Source of the DNA: Actinomycetes bacterium | GTDB taxonomy: Bacteria; Actinomycetota; Acidimicrobiia; Acidimicrobiales; Acidimicrobiaceae | Direction of reading: 5' to 3' | DNA length: 5,851 nt | NCBI GenBank assembly: GCA_021833085.1 | Contig: JAKBGL010000085.1 | Location: forward strand, 1-5,851 | In this document: positions 1-5,780 of the stretch, piece by piece | Layout: every line of letters starts with the position of its first letter | Numbering within the stretch: the first letter of the stretch is position 1 | Notes under the pieces: generated by a model | What the model was told of the DNA's origin: nothing | Databases searched by the model: none | What the model saw: only the letters and a program-made list of their open reading frames with translations | Made by a program: the position numbers and the translations under genes

Positions 1-362
1 GGCGTCATGAAAATCCCAAAGCGTGGTTGTTGACCGTAGCTAAGAACCTGATAGCGGATCACTATCGCGATAGCTCCAGATCCGCTAGAAGGGCCTCTGA
101 GATCGGACTTTTAACACTACCCCAAGGAGGAGACTCAGCCTTTGGCTATGAGAGTTCGGAACACTTAGAGGAAATCCTTAAACTCCTGTCAGAAGATCAC
201 CGAAATGTGCTCATGTACTGCGTGATTGAGGGATACAGCACACAAGAGGCTTCTGAGATATTAAAGATCCCTTCAGGTACAGTAAAGTCAAGACTGTTCT
301 ACGCTCTCAAGGATCTTAGGGTAAAGCTCTCAGAGAGGGAGAAGTCCATTGAATCTGAGTAG
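1..362 (+). CDS. ECF-family RNA polymerase sigma factor, 5'-truncated by the window edge
   Basis: This is the C-terminal part (119 codons visible, first complete codon at 3) of a sigma70-family extracytoplasmic-function sigma factor, which directs RNA polymerase to a dedicated promoter set. The opening NPKAWLLTVAKNLIADHYR is the end of region 2 (2.4, -10 recognition). A short linker follows, then region 4, running from LSEDHRNVLMYCVIEGYS through the helix-turn-helix IPSGTVKSRLFYALKDLR that reads the -35 element. Regions 2.1-2.3 lie off the left edge. The TTG at 27 is not the true start, because the frame stays open to the edge and already encodes region 2.4. The stop codon at 360-362 overlaps the start of the anti-sigma gene, so the two are co-transcribed and probably translationally coupled. 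The family call is firm; the ECF subgroup and target promoters cannot be assigned from this fragment. Confidence 0.93.
   Translation, partial: RHENPKAWLLTVAKNLIADHYRDSSRSARRASEIGLLTLPQGGDSAFGYESSEHLEEILKLLSEDHRNVLMYCVIEGYSTQEASEILKIPSGTVKSRLFYALKDLRVKLSEREKSIESE
337..341 (+). promoter_or_regulatory. Ribosome binding site that decides the TTG start of the anti-sigma gene
   Basis: GGGAG, within the purine-rich AGAGGGAG at 334-341, lies inside the end of the sigma gene and is followed by 7 bases before the TTG at 349. This spacing supports a UUG start overlapping the sigma factor stop. Confidence 0.6.
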
Positions 363-1008
363 GCAGTGTGAATTTAGCTTCGAGCTGGCTCCTTACATTT
401 TGGGAGAGCTCGGGGAGGCCGATCAGAGGTCGGTGCGCGAACACGTTGTGGGTTGTTCAGCGTGCAGTCGTGACCTCGAAGAGTTCTGCGGTACTATCTC
501 ATTGCTCGAGTGCAGTCCTACTCGCCTCGGTCAAGAGGCGGCACCTCAGGTTATTGAGTCAACTAAGAGACGAGATCGCTCAGAAAGCTTGCTCGATAGG
601 CAAAAGTCAAAGCGGTGGCTCGCTGTCTCTTTAGTCGCTGCGGTGGCAGCCGCACTTGGCTTTGTCGGAGGCAGTGCATACTCTAACGTAGGGGCAAGGA
701 CCGTTGACTTGCTGCGAGGCAGCCAAAACGTAGGATATTCAACTGTTATGTTCCAGTCGATGAGTTGGGGTACCGAGATGCGTTTTAAACTTAGTGAGAT
801 CCCAAAGGTCCCAGAGATAGGTGCCTGGATAAAGGCTGAAAATGGAACCCGGTCGACGATCTGCTGGTGGCCCTTGACACCCTCTGAGACTTCTGGTATT
901 TTCGTCGCGTCAACCCCACTTAGCTATGCTCAAATTAAGTCGATCGGCATCACCACCAAGAGCAATCGCTCGCTATGGTGGTCTCCTGTACGTAGTACAT
1001 CACGGTAG
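349..1008 (+). CDS. Membrane-anchored zinc-binding anti-sigma factor (zf-HC2 / RskA-like)
   Basis: The 219-residue protein should hold the upstream ECF sigma factor inactive at the membrane until a signal releases it. The N-terminal anti-sigma domain carries the zinc motif: C7, then H32-x3-C36-x2-C39 (HVVGCSAC). A charged linker (about 57-89) leads to one transmembrane helix at about 90-108 (WLAVSLVAAVAAALGF), followed by an extracytoplasmic domain of about 110 residues. That domain has tryptophan-rich stretches (CWWP at 172-175, LWWSP near the end) and resembles the C-terminal sensor part of RskA-type anti-sigma factors. The UUG start is chosen because it has a good ribosome binding site 7 bases upstream and keeps C7 of the zinc motif. 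It overlaps the sigma gene by 14 bp, typical of sigma/anti-sigma pairs. Class assignment is secure; the sensed signal is unknown. Confidence 0.9.
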   Translation: MNLSRQCEFSFELAPYILGELGEADQRSVREHVVGCSACSRDLEEFCGTISLLECSPTRLGQEAAPQVIESTKRRDRSESLLDRQKSKRWLAVSLVAAVAAALGFVGGSAYSNVGARTVDLLRGSQNVGYSTVMFQSMSWGTEMRFKLSEIPKVPEIGAWIKAENGTRSTICWWPLTPSETSGIFVASTPLSYAQIKSIGITTKSNRSLWWSPVRSTSR

Positions 1009-1100
1009 TGATTTTGAGTAGATTAGGGCGAGTCTTTATGGTGACACAACGCTACTTTTTGGGCTTGTGTGGTATCTGAGTAGATGTTTTGAAAGCGCTG

Positions 1101-1123
1101 TTATCTGTTGATCGATCAGATAA
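1101..1123. promoter_or_regulatory. 23-bp inverted repeat, possible operator
   Basis: TTATCTG at 1101-1107 and CAGATAA at 1117-1123 are perfect 7-bp inverted arms separated by 9 bases. An overlapping perfect 10-bp palindrome, TGATCGATCA, lies at 1109-1118. The repeat sits about 105 bp upstream of the flavocytochrome gene. No run of T follows it, so a protein-binding site is more likely than an intrinsic terminator. The binding factor is unknown. Confidence 0.35.
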
Positions 1124-1170
1124 GTTCTACATGAACTTTCAAGGATTTACCCAGGAAAACTCGGTACTTT

Positions 1171-1197
1171 GGAACTGCTATTGAAGTACTGTTCGAA
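1171..1197 (+). promoter_or_regulatory. Candidate ECF-type promoter ahead of the redox operon
   Basis: GGAACT at 1171-1176 matches the GGAAC core of many ECF -35 elements. TTCGAA at 1192-1197 could supply a CGAA-type -10 about 18 bases after the GGAAC. It lies 31-57 bp before the TTG start at 1228, a sensible distance. No convincing TTGACA/TATAAT pair was found in this 219-bp gap. This is a weak pattern match and is offered because an ECF/anti-sigma pair sits directly upstream. Confidence 0.25.
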
Positions 1198-1217
1198 TTG
1201 GTTGCTGTTTAAAGGCT

Positions 1218-1222
1218 GGGAG
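1218..1222 (+). promoter_or_regulatory. Ribosome binding site for the TTG start of the flavocytochrome gene
   Basis: GGGAG precedes the TTG at 1228 by 5 bases. An in-frame TAG stop at 1225-1227 touches the start codon, so no upstream start is possible in this frame. Confidence 0.6.
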
Positions 1223-1227
1223 CATAG

Positions 1228-2625
1228 TTGAGTTCTGCTGTATTTTCCCCCTCTACCTCATTGGGTAACAAGGGATCACAAAGACGTAGAGCGACTTCGT
1301 CTGTAGGAAAGAAACCCTCGACCTTTGGGTTTTATCTGGCACTTGTGGTTTTGGGTGTGGGTTCTGGAGTCGTACTTGGCCTACCGTTAGTGGATGGAAC
1401 CCTGACTGAGTTAAAGGGAAAAGGGGGCGCCGCTATCTTTTTGGGTTCCGTTACTGGCCTTTTAGGGACTTACCTAGCTCTTGTTATGGTGATACTGGCG
1501 AGCAGGACACCTATCTTGGAGCGAGTTCTGGGTCAGGTTGGTGTAATTAAGTGGCATAGATCACTTGCACCGTGGCCGATAGTTCTGCTTAGCGCTCACG
1601 CTGTGCTGTTGACGCTGGGTTATGCAGAGGCAGCCAACTCTGGAGTTGTAAAGTATTTAGGTGTCTTGTTCAATACGTTTCCGCACCTTGTCACGGCCAC
1701 GATAGCCCTTGGGATAATGGTTGTGATCGGCCTTATATCAATAAAGCCAGTAAGGGAAAGTATTCCAAGGGAGTACTGGTGGCTGGTCCATCTTCTCATG
1801 TATTTGGCACTGATACTGGCGTTTGCACACGAGGTTGTACTGGGACCCTCTTTTGTAGGACATCCTCTTGCTCAGGAGACTTGGACTGGTGCTTGGATAA
1901 TCGCAGGCGTACTTGTAGCTTTCAATAGGATTTTGGTCCCTAGCTACCGATCCTTTAAACACAAGTTGAAGGTGGTTGAGATTGAGAGGGAAGGTCCCAA
2001 TGTCGTCTCGGTCATCATGGAGGGCCAAGATCTAAATAAGTTGAAGATCTCCGGTGGACAGTTTATGGAGTGGAGATTCTTAACAAAAGGTAGGTGGTGG
2101 CAGGCTCACCCATTTACGGTATCGGCTCGTCCACGGGGTCAGTATATTAGAATCACTGTCAAGGCAGTTGGAGACTTCTCGTCGGATCTAGCAAAGATTC
2201 CAGTGGGCACTAAGGTATTTTTTGAAGGTCCCTATGGTTCCTTTACAACCCACTCAGCCAAAGTTACAGAGAAGAAGATCGCTATCTTTGCGGGCGGAGT
2301 CGGTGTCACAGCAGCGCGTGCACTTATAGAAGATCTCCCATCTAAGTCGGCTCCAACTGTGATCTACAGGGTCTCTTCTGAAGAAGACCTAGTTCTCTTG
2401 GACGAGTTGGCGGAGCTCGTAAAGTATAAGAAGGGATCACTGCACACCGTCGTAGGCTCTCGTGGAGAGGTCACCATGGAGGATCTTGTGAAGAAAGTAG
2501 AAGACTTAAGGGATAGGGAGATCTTTATAAGTGGGTCTGATGGGTTCGTTGAAGAACTTCAAAGAGCCCTTCTTCGCGTCGGAGTCTCATTTAGCGCACT
2601 ACATGAAGAGTCGTATAGCTTGTGA
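1228..2625 (+). CDS. Ferric-reductase-like membrane flavocytochrome b with FAD/NAD(P)H reductase domain
   Basis: The 465-residue protein is predicted to move electrons from cytosolic NAD(P)H through FAD and two b hemes to the outer face of the membrane. A basic N-terminus (QRRR) precedes six hydrophobic helices at about 33-53, 68-90, 112-132, 152-172, 183-203 and 219-237. Histidines H110/H124 and H188/H201 have the 14- and 13-residue spacing of the heme ligands in NADPH oxidases and ferric reductases. The cytosolic half is a ferredoxin-reductase-type module: HPFTVSA (294-300) for FAD, GPYGSF (334-339), and the nucleotide loop AGGVGVTAA (355-363). It ends in HEESYSL, matching the usual HxExF-like tail. 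Oddly, the usual CGP motif near the end reads SGS at 435-437. It is the first gene of a three-gene operon whose partners supply a covalent-FMN electron acceptor. The family is certain; the final acceptor (iron, quinone or protein) is not. Confidence 0.92.
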   Translation: MSSAVFSPSTSLGNKGSQRRRATSSVGKKPSTFGFYLALVVLGVGSGVVLGLPLVDGTLTELKGKGGAAIFLGSVTGLLGTYLALVMVILASRTPILERVLGQVGVIKWHRSLAPWPIVLLSAHAVLLTLGYAEAANSGVVKYLGVLFNTFPHLVTATIALGIMVVIGLISIKPVRESIPREYWWLVHLLMYLALILAFAHEVVLGPSFVGHPLAQETWTGAWIIAGVLVAFNRILVPSYRSFKHKLKVVEIEREGPNVVSVIMEGQDLNKLKISGGQFMEWRFLTKGRWWQAHPFTVSARPRGQYIRITVKAVGDFSSDLAKIPVGTKVFFEGPYGSFTTHSAKVTEKKIAIFAGGVGVTAARALIEDLPSKSAPTVIYRVSSEEDLVLLDELAELVKYKKGSLHTVVGSRGEVTMEDLVKKVEDLRDREIFISGSDGFVEELQRALLRVGVSFSALHEESYSL

Positions 2626-2626
2626 T

Positions 2627-2631
2627 GGAGG
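2627..2631 (+). promoter_or_regulatory. Ribosome binding site that decides the TTG start of the FMN-binding gene
   Basis: GGAGG starts two bases after the flavocytochrome stop codon and is followed by 7 bases before the TTG at 2639. This favours 2639 over the in-frame ATG at 2603 and the GTG at 2531, neither of which has a comparable site. Confidence 0.65.
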
Positions 2632-2638
2632 TTGTTGG

Positions 2639-3121
2639 TTGAAGAAGCTTTTCACGGTAGTTGTAGCAGCGATAGGAGGGTTCTTTGGAGTTACTTTGCT
2701 TCATGGAACAAAAAACTCTGCCCTCAGTACAAGTACCACGTTGACCGATAGCAAACAAGGTGGAACAACGACGGTAAAAACGGGGTCGGTTTCACCAAAA
2801 AAATCTACGACAGCTGCCCCTTTGGCGAGTACCCCAGTTGTAAACGGATCGGCCGTTGGGAAGAGTATCAGCTATGGGTACGGCCAGATCTCAGTAAAGG
2901 TGACCGTTGCCAAGAACAAGATCGTTGATGTCGGAGTAAGCTCCATCAAGACCTTGGATGCTTACTCTACCCAGCTTGAGCAGCAGGTAGTCCCAACACT
3001 TCGATCTGAGGTGTTTAAAGCGAACGGCACTCATATTCTCCTTATCACAGGTGCAACCTATACAAGTGAGGCATATGCGATGTCTTTGCAAAATGCATTG
3101 AACCAGCTTCACTTTAAATGA
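2639..3121 (+). CDS. Signal-anchored FMN-binding domain protein (covalent flavoprotein)
   Basis: The 160-residue protein is predicted to face the outside of the cell and to carry FMN bound covalently to a threonine, acting as the electron acceptor or shuttle for the flavocytochrome encoded just upstream. MKKLF followed by a hydrophobic stretch (about 4-21) forms a signal or membrane anchor. It has no cysteine, so it is not a lipoprotein, and no twin arginine. A Ser/Thr/Lys/Pro-rich spacer covers about 24-72. The FMN_bind domain fills 73-160 (YGYGQISVKVTV and onward) and contains TGATYTS at 137-143, the ApbE target motif, with T140 as the expected FMN attachment site; SLQNAL follows as in relatives. 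The gap to the upstream gene is 13 bp, and the stop codon overlaps the apbE start (ATGA). The in-frame frame extends upstream, and a start at ATG 2603 would add 12 residues. Domain call is firm. Confidence 0.88.
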   Translation: MKKLFTVVVAAIGGFFGVTLLHGTKNSALSTSTTLTDSKQGGTTTVKTGSVSPKKSTTAAPLASTPVVNGSAVGKSISYGYGQISVKVTVAKNKIVDVGVSSIKTLDAYSTQLEQQVVPTLRSEVFKANGTHILLITGATYTSEAYAMSLQNALNQLHFK

Positions 3122-3861
3122 TTGTTCGTCCGCTAGAGGCTATGGGTACAGTATTTAATTTCTTCGTAGACGCCGTAGACGCCGTAGACGCATCCGAAGA
3201 GAGCTTACAGCATGCGATAGACGAAGGTGCAAAGACGATAGCGGAGGTGGAAGCGCGTTTTAGCACTTGGATCCAAGACTCAGAGCTATCGAGGTTTAGG
3301 CGAGGCGAGATCCAAGAACCTTCAGATGACTTTGATGAGGTCATGTTGCTAAGTTACCGAGCATTAGAGGTAACTGGAGGATACTTTGATCCGTGGACTT
3401 TGGATGGTGGCTACGATCCGACAGGCTTGGTGAAAGGTTGGGCCATCGGAAAGGCACTTGAGACGCTTGCAAGTTGTGGTGTCGAATCGGGTGGAATTAA
3501 TGGTGGTGGCGACGTGGCGCTGCTTCCAGGTTGGAAACAGGAGGTGGGTGTCCAACATCCGCGTAATCGAGAGGCCATCTGTGCGGTTTTGGAGGTGGAA
3601 TCCGCTGTAGCTACATCTGGGATCTATGAACGAGGAGCGCACATAACTAACCCACTTGGTGACGAGATAGCAGCAGTATCTGGGACTGTCGTCGGTGAGG
3701 AACTCTGGCTCTGTGATGCCTTTGCAACAGCGTTAGTCGCAGGAGGTGAAGAAGTACTGTTTTTAATTGAACGGTACCCAAACTACGAAGGATTCTTTAT
3801 CAATCAAAACGACGCTTTGATAAAGACATCAGGTCTTATCTTACTGGACTCTTCTACTTAG
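3118..3861 (+). CDS. apbE: FAD:protein FMN transferase (ApbE family)
   Basis: ApbE uses FAD as donor and, with magnesium, attaches FMN through a phosphoester bond to Thr or Ser of target proteins; here the obvious target is T140 of the protein encoded just upstream. The 247 residues show the family motifs in order: MGTVFNF near the start, FSTWIQDSELSRF, TGGYFDPW (86-93), DPTGLVKGWA (100-109), GGINGGGDV (125-133), ATSGIYERGAHITNP (165-179) and the metal-site DAFATAL (200-206). It is shorter than the classical ApbE lipoproteins (over 300 residues), mainly because it lacks any signal peptide. The ATG overlaps the preceding stop by 4 bp, and an in-frame TAA at 3115-3117 directly precedes it, so no N-terminal extension exists. 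VDA occurs three times in tandem at 17-25. The 3' end overlaps the convergent PucR-family gene by 8 bp. Confidence 0.93.
   Translation: MIVRPLEAMGTVFNFFVDAVDAVDASEESLQHAIDEGAKTIAEVEARFSTWIQDSELSRFRRGEIQEPSDDFDEVMLLSYRALEVTGGYFDPWTLDGGYDPTGLVKGWAIGKALETLASCGVESGGINGGGDVALLPGWKQEVGVQHPRNREAICAVLEVESAVATSGIYERGAHITNPLGDEIAAVSGTVVGEELWLCDAFATALVAGGEEVLFLIERYPNYEGFFINQNDALIKTSGLILLDSST
3166..3192 (+). repeat. Three tandem copies of a 9-bp unit inside apbE
   Basis: GTAGACGCC occurs at 3166-3174 and 3175-3183, and with one change (final A) at 3184-3192. It encodes VDA three times at residues 17-25, in the loop after the first beta strand. The unit is a multiple of three, so gain or loss of copies would keep the reading frame. 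Confidence 0.85.
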
Positions 3862-5608
3862 TAGTTCTTCCCCTAAGTGCCAAGAACAACTCTACGCAAT
3901 CGTGAAAGTTACGTAATGAGATGCCGAGTTCTGCCTCGACTTTTTGAACACGATATCGTAAGGAGTTCGGGTGGATGTTCAGTTCTTTCGCAGCAGAGTT
4001 AATGTCTAGGTTGTGATCTAGTAAGACCCGCATTGTATTGATGAGACTTGACTGATTCAAGATAGGATCTAAGTGTCGAAGGCGTCGCTGTCTTAGCGAA
4101 TCTTTAGGAACGTAAGACTCGACGTACTCCGTGAGAGAAAGCTCTTGGAAACTTCGTACTTGAGTTCCATATAAACCTGGTCCCGAGCTGTTCTCTCTTA
4201 AGAGGGAGACGCAGTACTCAGCCTCTCTCGTCATCTGCAAAATACACCTCAGTCCACTGTAGCGTTCAGAGATGCCAATGAGATAGGTGTTTGTTTCTGC
4301 TAACGTCTTGACGAACGTTTCAAACTCTGAGGGTTCTTCTTGTATATATAGAGTGACGCCCCTGGGAGGTAGGTCAATGAGATAAGGAGACTTTAGATGG
4401 CTTACAATCGTAGTTGCAAGTTGATTTAACTCACTCATCGTCAAAGTTCCTCGGATGGGTAACTGTTCTGGTTCGATGTAAAGAGTCCATCCGGGAGACT
4501 CTGTCTCGATACCAAGAGAAAGTAGACTTTCAATAGAGTGTCGTCGCAATGCGGTGTGGGACTCTGTGGGGTTATGTTGAGTAGATGTAGTCATCAACTC
4601 TCGCATGAGGGAACGTCTTTTAGTATCGGTCGTTCGTAGCCTACTTTGTTGTTGCTGTAAAGTGGCGGCTACAAGGTGAGCAGTTGATCTCAAAAGAGGC
4701 AACCGAAGATGAGCTGATGATCCGGACTTGGTGGCATCGAGTGTAACGAGCCAACCTAGTATGGCACTTCTATTTCCTACAGATATGGCAGTTCCGGCGA
4801 GATTAGAGGTCGTGAAGTCTATAACTGCTGAGACGTACTCGGCGGCTCCTACTTCGTCGTCGACTTTTTCGAGTTCGAACTCATCGGCAGGATCGGCAGT
4901 CCACGGTCGAAAGTGGTGTCCTAACTTATCTTTACGTTGAGAAGACGAAGCACTCTCTAGATGAGGTAGCTCTATCTGCAACTGTCGTCTTACCGCTTCT
5001 GCTATCTCCTTATGCTGATCCATGCTGGTGCTTCTTTGATTAGAGGCGATGACGTTGTAGCGTGGGTCTAAAATTACTACCTCTACCTGTAGGAGCTGGG
5101 CCATTCGACTGCATATCGAACTCAAAGGGGTGGGTTCAGACAGCGAAGATAGTAGGTAGTCCTGCATCGAAACAAATCGTAACAAGGTGTTTAGGTGGGG
5201 ACTCGCTAGAGACTGATTGACGAACGCTATCACCTCGGCAAATCCCGTTGTGTAGGGGACCGTAAATATAGGAAACTCCAGTGCGACTGCCTCCTCGATG
5301 AGGGCTTTAGGAGTAGTATTGAAGTTTACTCCGAGCCCAAATCCAAGTGCGGTAATTCCGTTGGTTTTGAGTTCTTGTATGAGCTCTCTTTGTGCTTGTG
5401 GGCGTGACTTTAGCCTAAGTCCCGTGGTAAGAGCGATCCAGTTACTTGATACCCATCTTGACGGATTGGCGACCTCTATAGCGTGTGCACCGCTTACGGG
5501 TCGTTTGAGGTCGGTGTTGGTACCGACTACGAGACGAAGACCGAGGTATGTCTGTCCCAAGACGTCACCAAGAGCGATCTGAGAGGGGGGATCTTGAGCG
5601 TTTGTCAT
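3854..5608 (-). CDS. PucR-family transcriptional regulator
   Basis: The 584-residue DNA-binding regulator has the full PucR architecture. The N-terminal PucR domain spans about 12-135 (ALGDVLG, NPSRW at 48-52, LTTGLRL at 60-66, GITALGFGLGV at 84-94, FPIFTVPY at 112-119). A central GAF-like region follows at about 140-330. A degenerate GGDEF-like segment covers about 370-500 (GIS at 445-447, EAEYCVSLL). The C-terminal PucR helix-turn-helix runs from about 522 to 580, with INSAAKELNIHPNSLRYRV as its core. Members often sense metabolites such as purines, but the ligand cannot be read from the sequence. The ATG at 5606-5608 is preceded by GAGG 10 bases upstream on its strand. It is convergent with the redox operon and overlaps its last gene by 8 bp, so it is not co-transcribed with it. 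Regulation of the gene to the right, beyond the window, or of itself is the more natural guess. Confidence 0.92.
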   Translation of the reverse strand: MTNAQDPPSQIALGDVLGQTYLGLRLVVGTNTDLKRPVSGAHAIEVANPSRWVSSNWIALTTGLRLKSRPQAQRELIQELKTNGITALGFGLGVNFNTTPKALIEEAVALEFPIFTVPYTTGFAEVIAFVNQSLASPHLNTLLRFVSMQDYLLSSLSEPTPLSSICSRMAQLLQVEVVILDPRYNVIASNQRSTSMDQHKEIAEAVRRQLQIELPHLESASSSQRKDKLGHHFRPWTADPADEFELEKVDDEVGAAEYVSAVIDFTTSNLAGTAISVGNRSAILGWLVTLDATKSGSSAHLRLPLLRSTAHLVAATLQQQQSRLRTTDTKRRSLMRELMTTSTQHNPTESHTALRRHSIESLLSLGIETESPGWTLYIEPEQLPIRGTLTMSELNQLATTIVSHLKSPYLIDLPPRGVTLYIQEEPSEFETFVKTLAETNTYLIGISERYSGLRCILQMTREAEYCVSLLRENSSGPGLYGTQVRSFQELSLTEYVESYVPKDSLRQRRLRHLDPILNQSSLINTMRVLLDHNLDINSAAKELNIHPNSLRYRVQKVEAELGISLRNFHDCVELFLALRGRTTK

Positions 5609-5646
5609 TGTTCTATCGCCTCGTGCCTAGGTTGAAATTGTGAAGT

Positions 5647-5660
5647 TGCACATATTTGCA
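5647..5660. promoter_or_regulatory. Imperfect 14-bp dyad, possible operator
   Basis: TGCA-C-ATAT-T-TGCA is symmetric at 12 of 14 positions. It lies about 40 bp upstream of the PucR-family start and overlaps the -35 element of the rightward promoter, a good place for control of both directions. The nearby repeated CATATTT (5651-5657 and 5663-5669) adds to the patterned look. The binding protein is unknown; the adjacent regulator is one candidate. Confidence 0.35.
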
Positions 5661-5684
5661 TACATATTTTTGTACTCCTATACT
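5656..5684 (+). promoter_or_regulatory. Sigma70-type promoter pointing rightward out of the window
   Basis: TTGCAT at 5656-5661 and TATACT at 5679-5684 match the housekeeping consensus at 4 and 5 of 6 positions, with the ideal 17-base spacer. The transcript would start near 5691 and run out of the window with at least 160 untranslated bases, since no open frame with a ribosome binding site follows. Confidence 0.5.
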
Positions 5685-5711
5685 TTAGCAGCGACTTTGC
5701 GAACGAGTAAA
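5682..5711 (-). promoter_or_regulatory. Weak candidate promoter for the PucR-family gene
   Basis: On the - strand, TTTACT (complement of 5706-5711) and TAAAGT (complement of 5682-5687) match the consensus hexamers at 4 of 6 positions each, with an 18-base spacer. The -10 would overlap the -10 of the rightward promoter, so the two could exclude each other. AT-rich sequence makes chance matches likely. Confidence 0.2.
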
Positions 5712-5780
5712 AAGTATTTGAAAAATTCTCTCCAAAACGACCGATTAACTCTCACCCCCAACTAGTTTTATAACTCCCAT

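Noticed and set aside
27..362. Taking the TTG at 27 as the start of the sigma factor gene.
   Set aside because: The frame is open to the left edge and the codons before 27 already encode conserved region 2.4 residues (NPKAWL), so the gene starts outside the window.
987..999. TGTAC-GTA-GTACA dyad at the end of the anti-sigma gene.
   Set aside because: It is short, lies inside coding sequence and has no T-tract, so it is probably chance.
1044..1070. ACACAA/TTGTGT hairpin as a terminator after the anti-sigma gene.
   Set aside because: The stem is only 6 bp with a T-rich loop, and no T-tract follows the 3' arm.
1038..1079. A 13-codon ATG frame (MVTQRYFLGLCGI) as a leader peptide.
   Set aside because: Only a weak purine stretch lies upstream, there is no residue bias that suggests attenuation, and no terminator or antiterminator pair follows.
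1015..1085. Direct repeat TGAGTAGAT at 1015-1023 and 1077-1085.
   Set aside because: A single 9-bp repeat pair is expected many times by chance in a window of this size.
1738..2028. - strand open frames opposite the redox operon (1738-2028, 2891-3112, 3114-3344, 3364-3642) and the + strand frame at 368-634.
   Set aside because: All overlap well-supported genes in other frames and show no domain, signal or ribosome binding site of their own.
2531..2638. GTG at 2531 or ATG at 2603 as the start of the FMN-binding protein gene.
   Set aside because: Both lie inside the flavocytochrome gene without a good ribosome binding site, and they would place extra polar residues before the signal anchor. 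TTG 2639 has GGAGG 7 bases upstream.
4728..4940. Open frames on the + strand opposite the PucR-family gene (4728-4940, 5298-5582).
   Set aside because: They are low-complexity antisense frames with no recognisable domain, and the - strand product is a full-length conserved protein.
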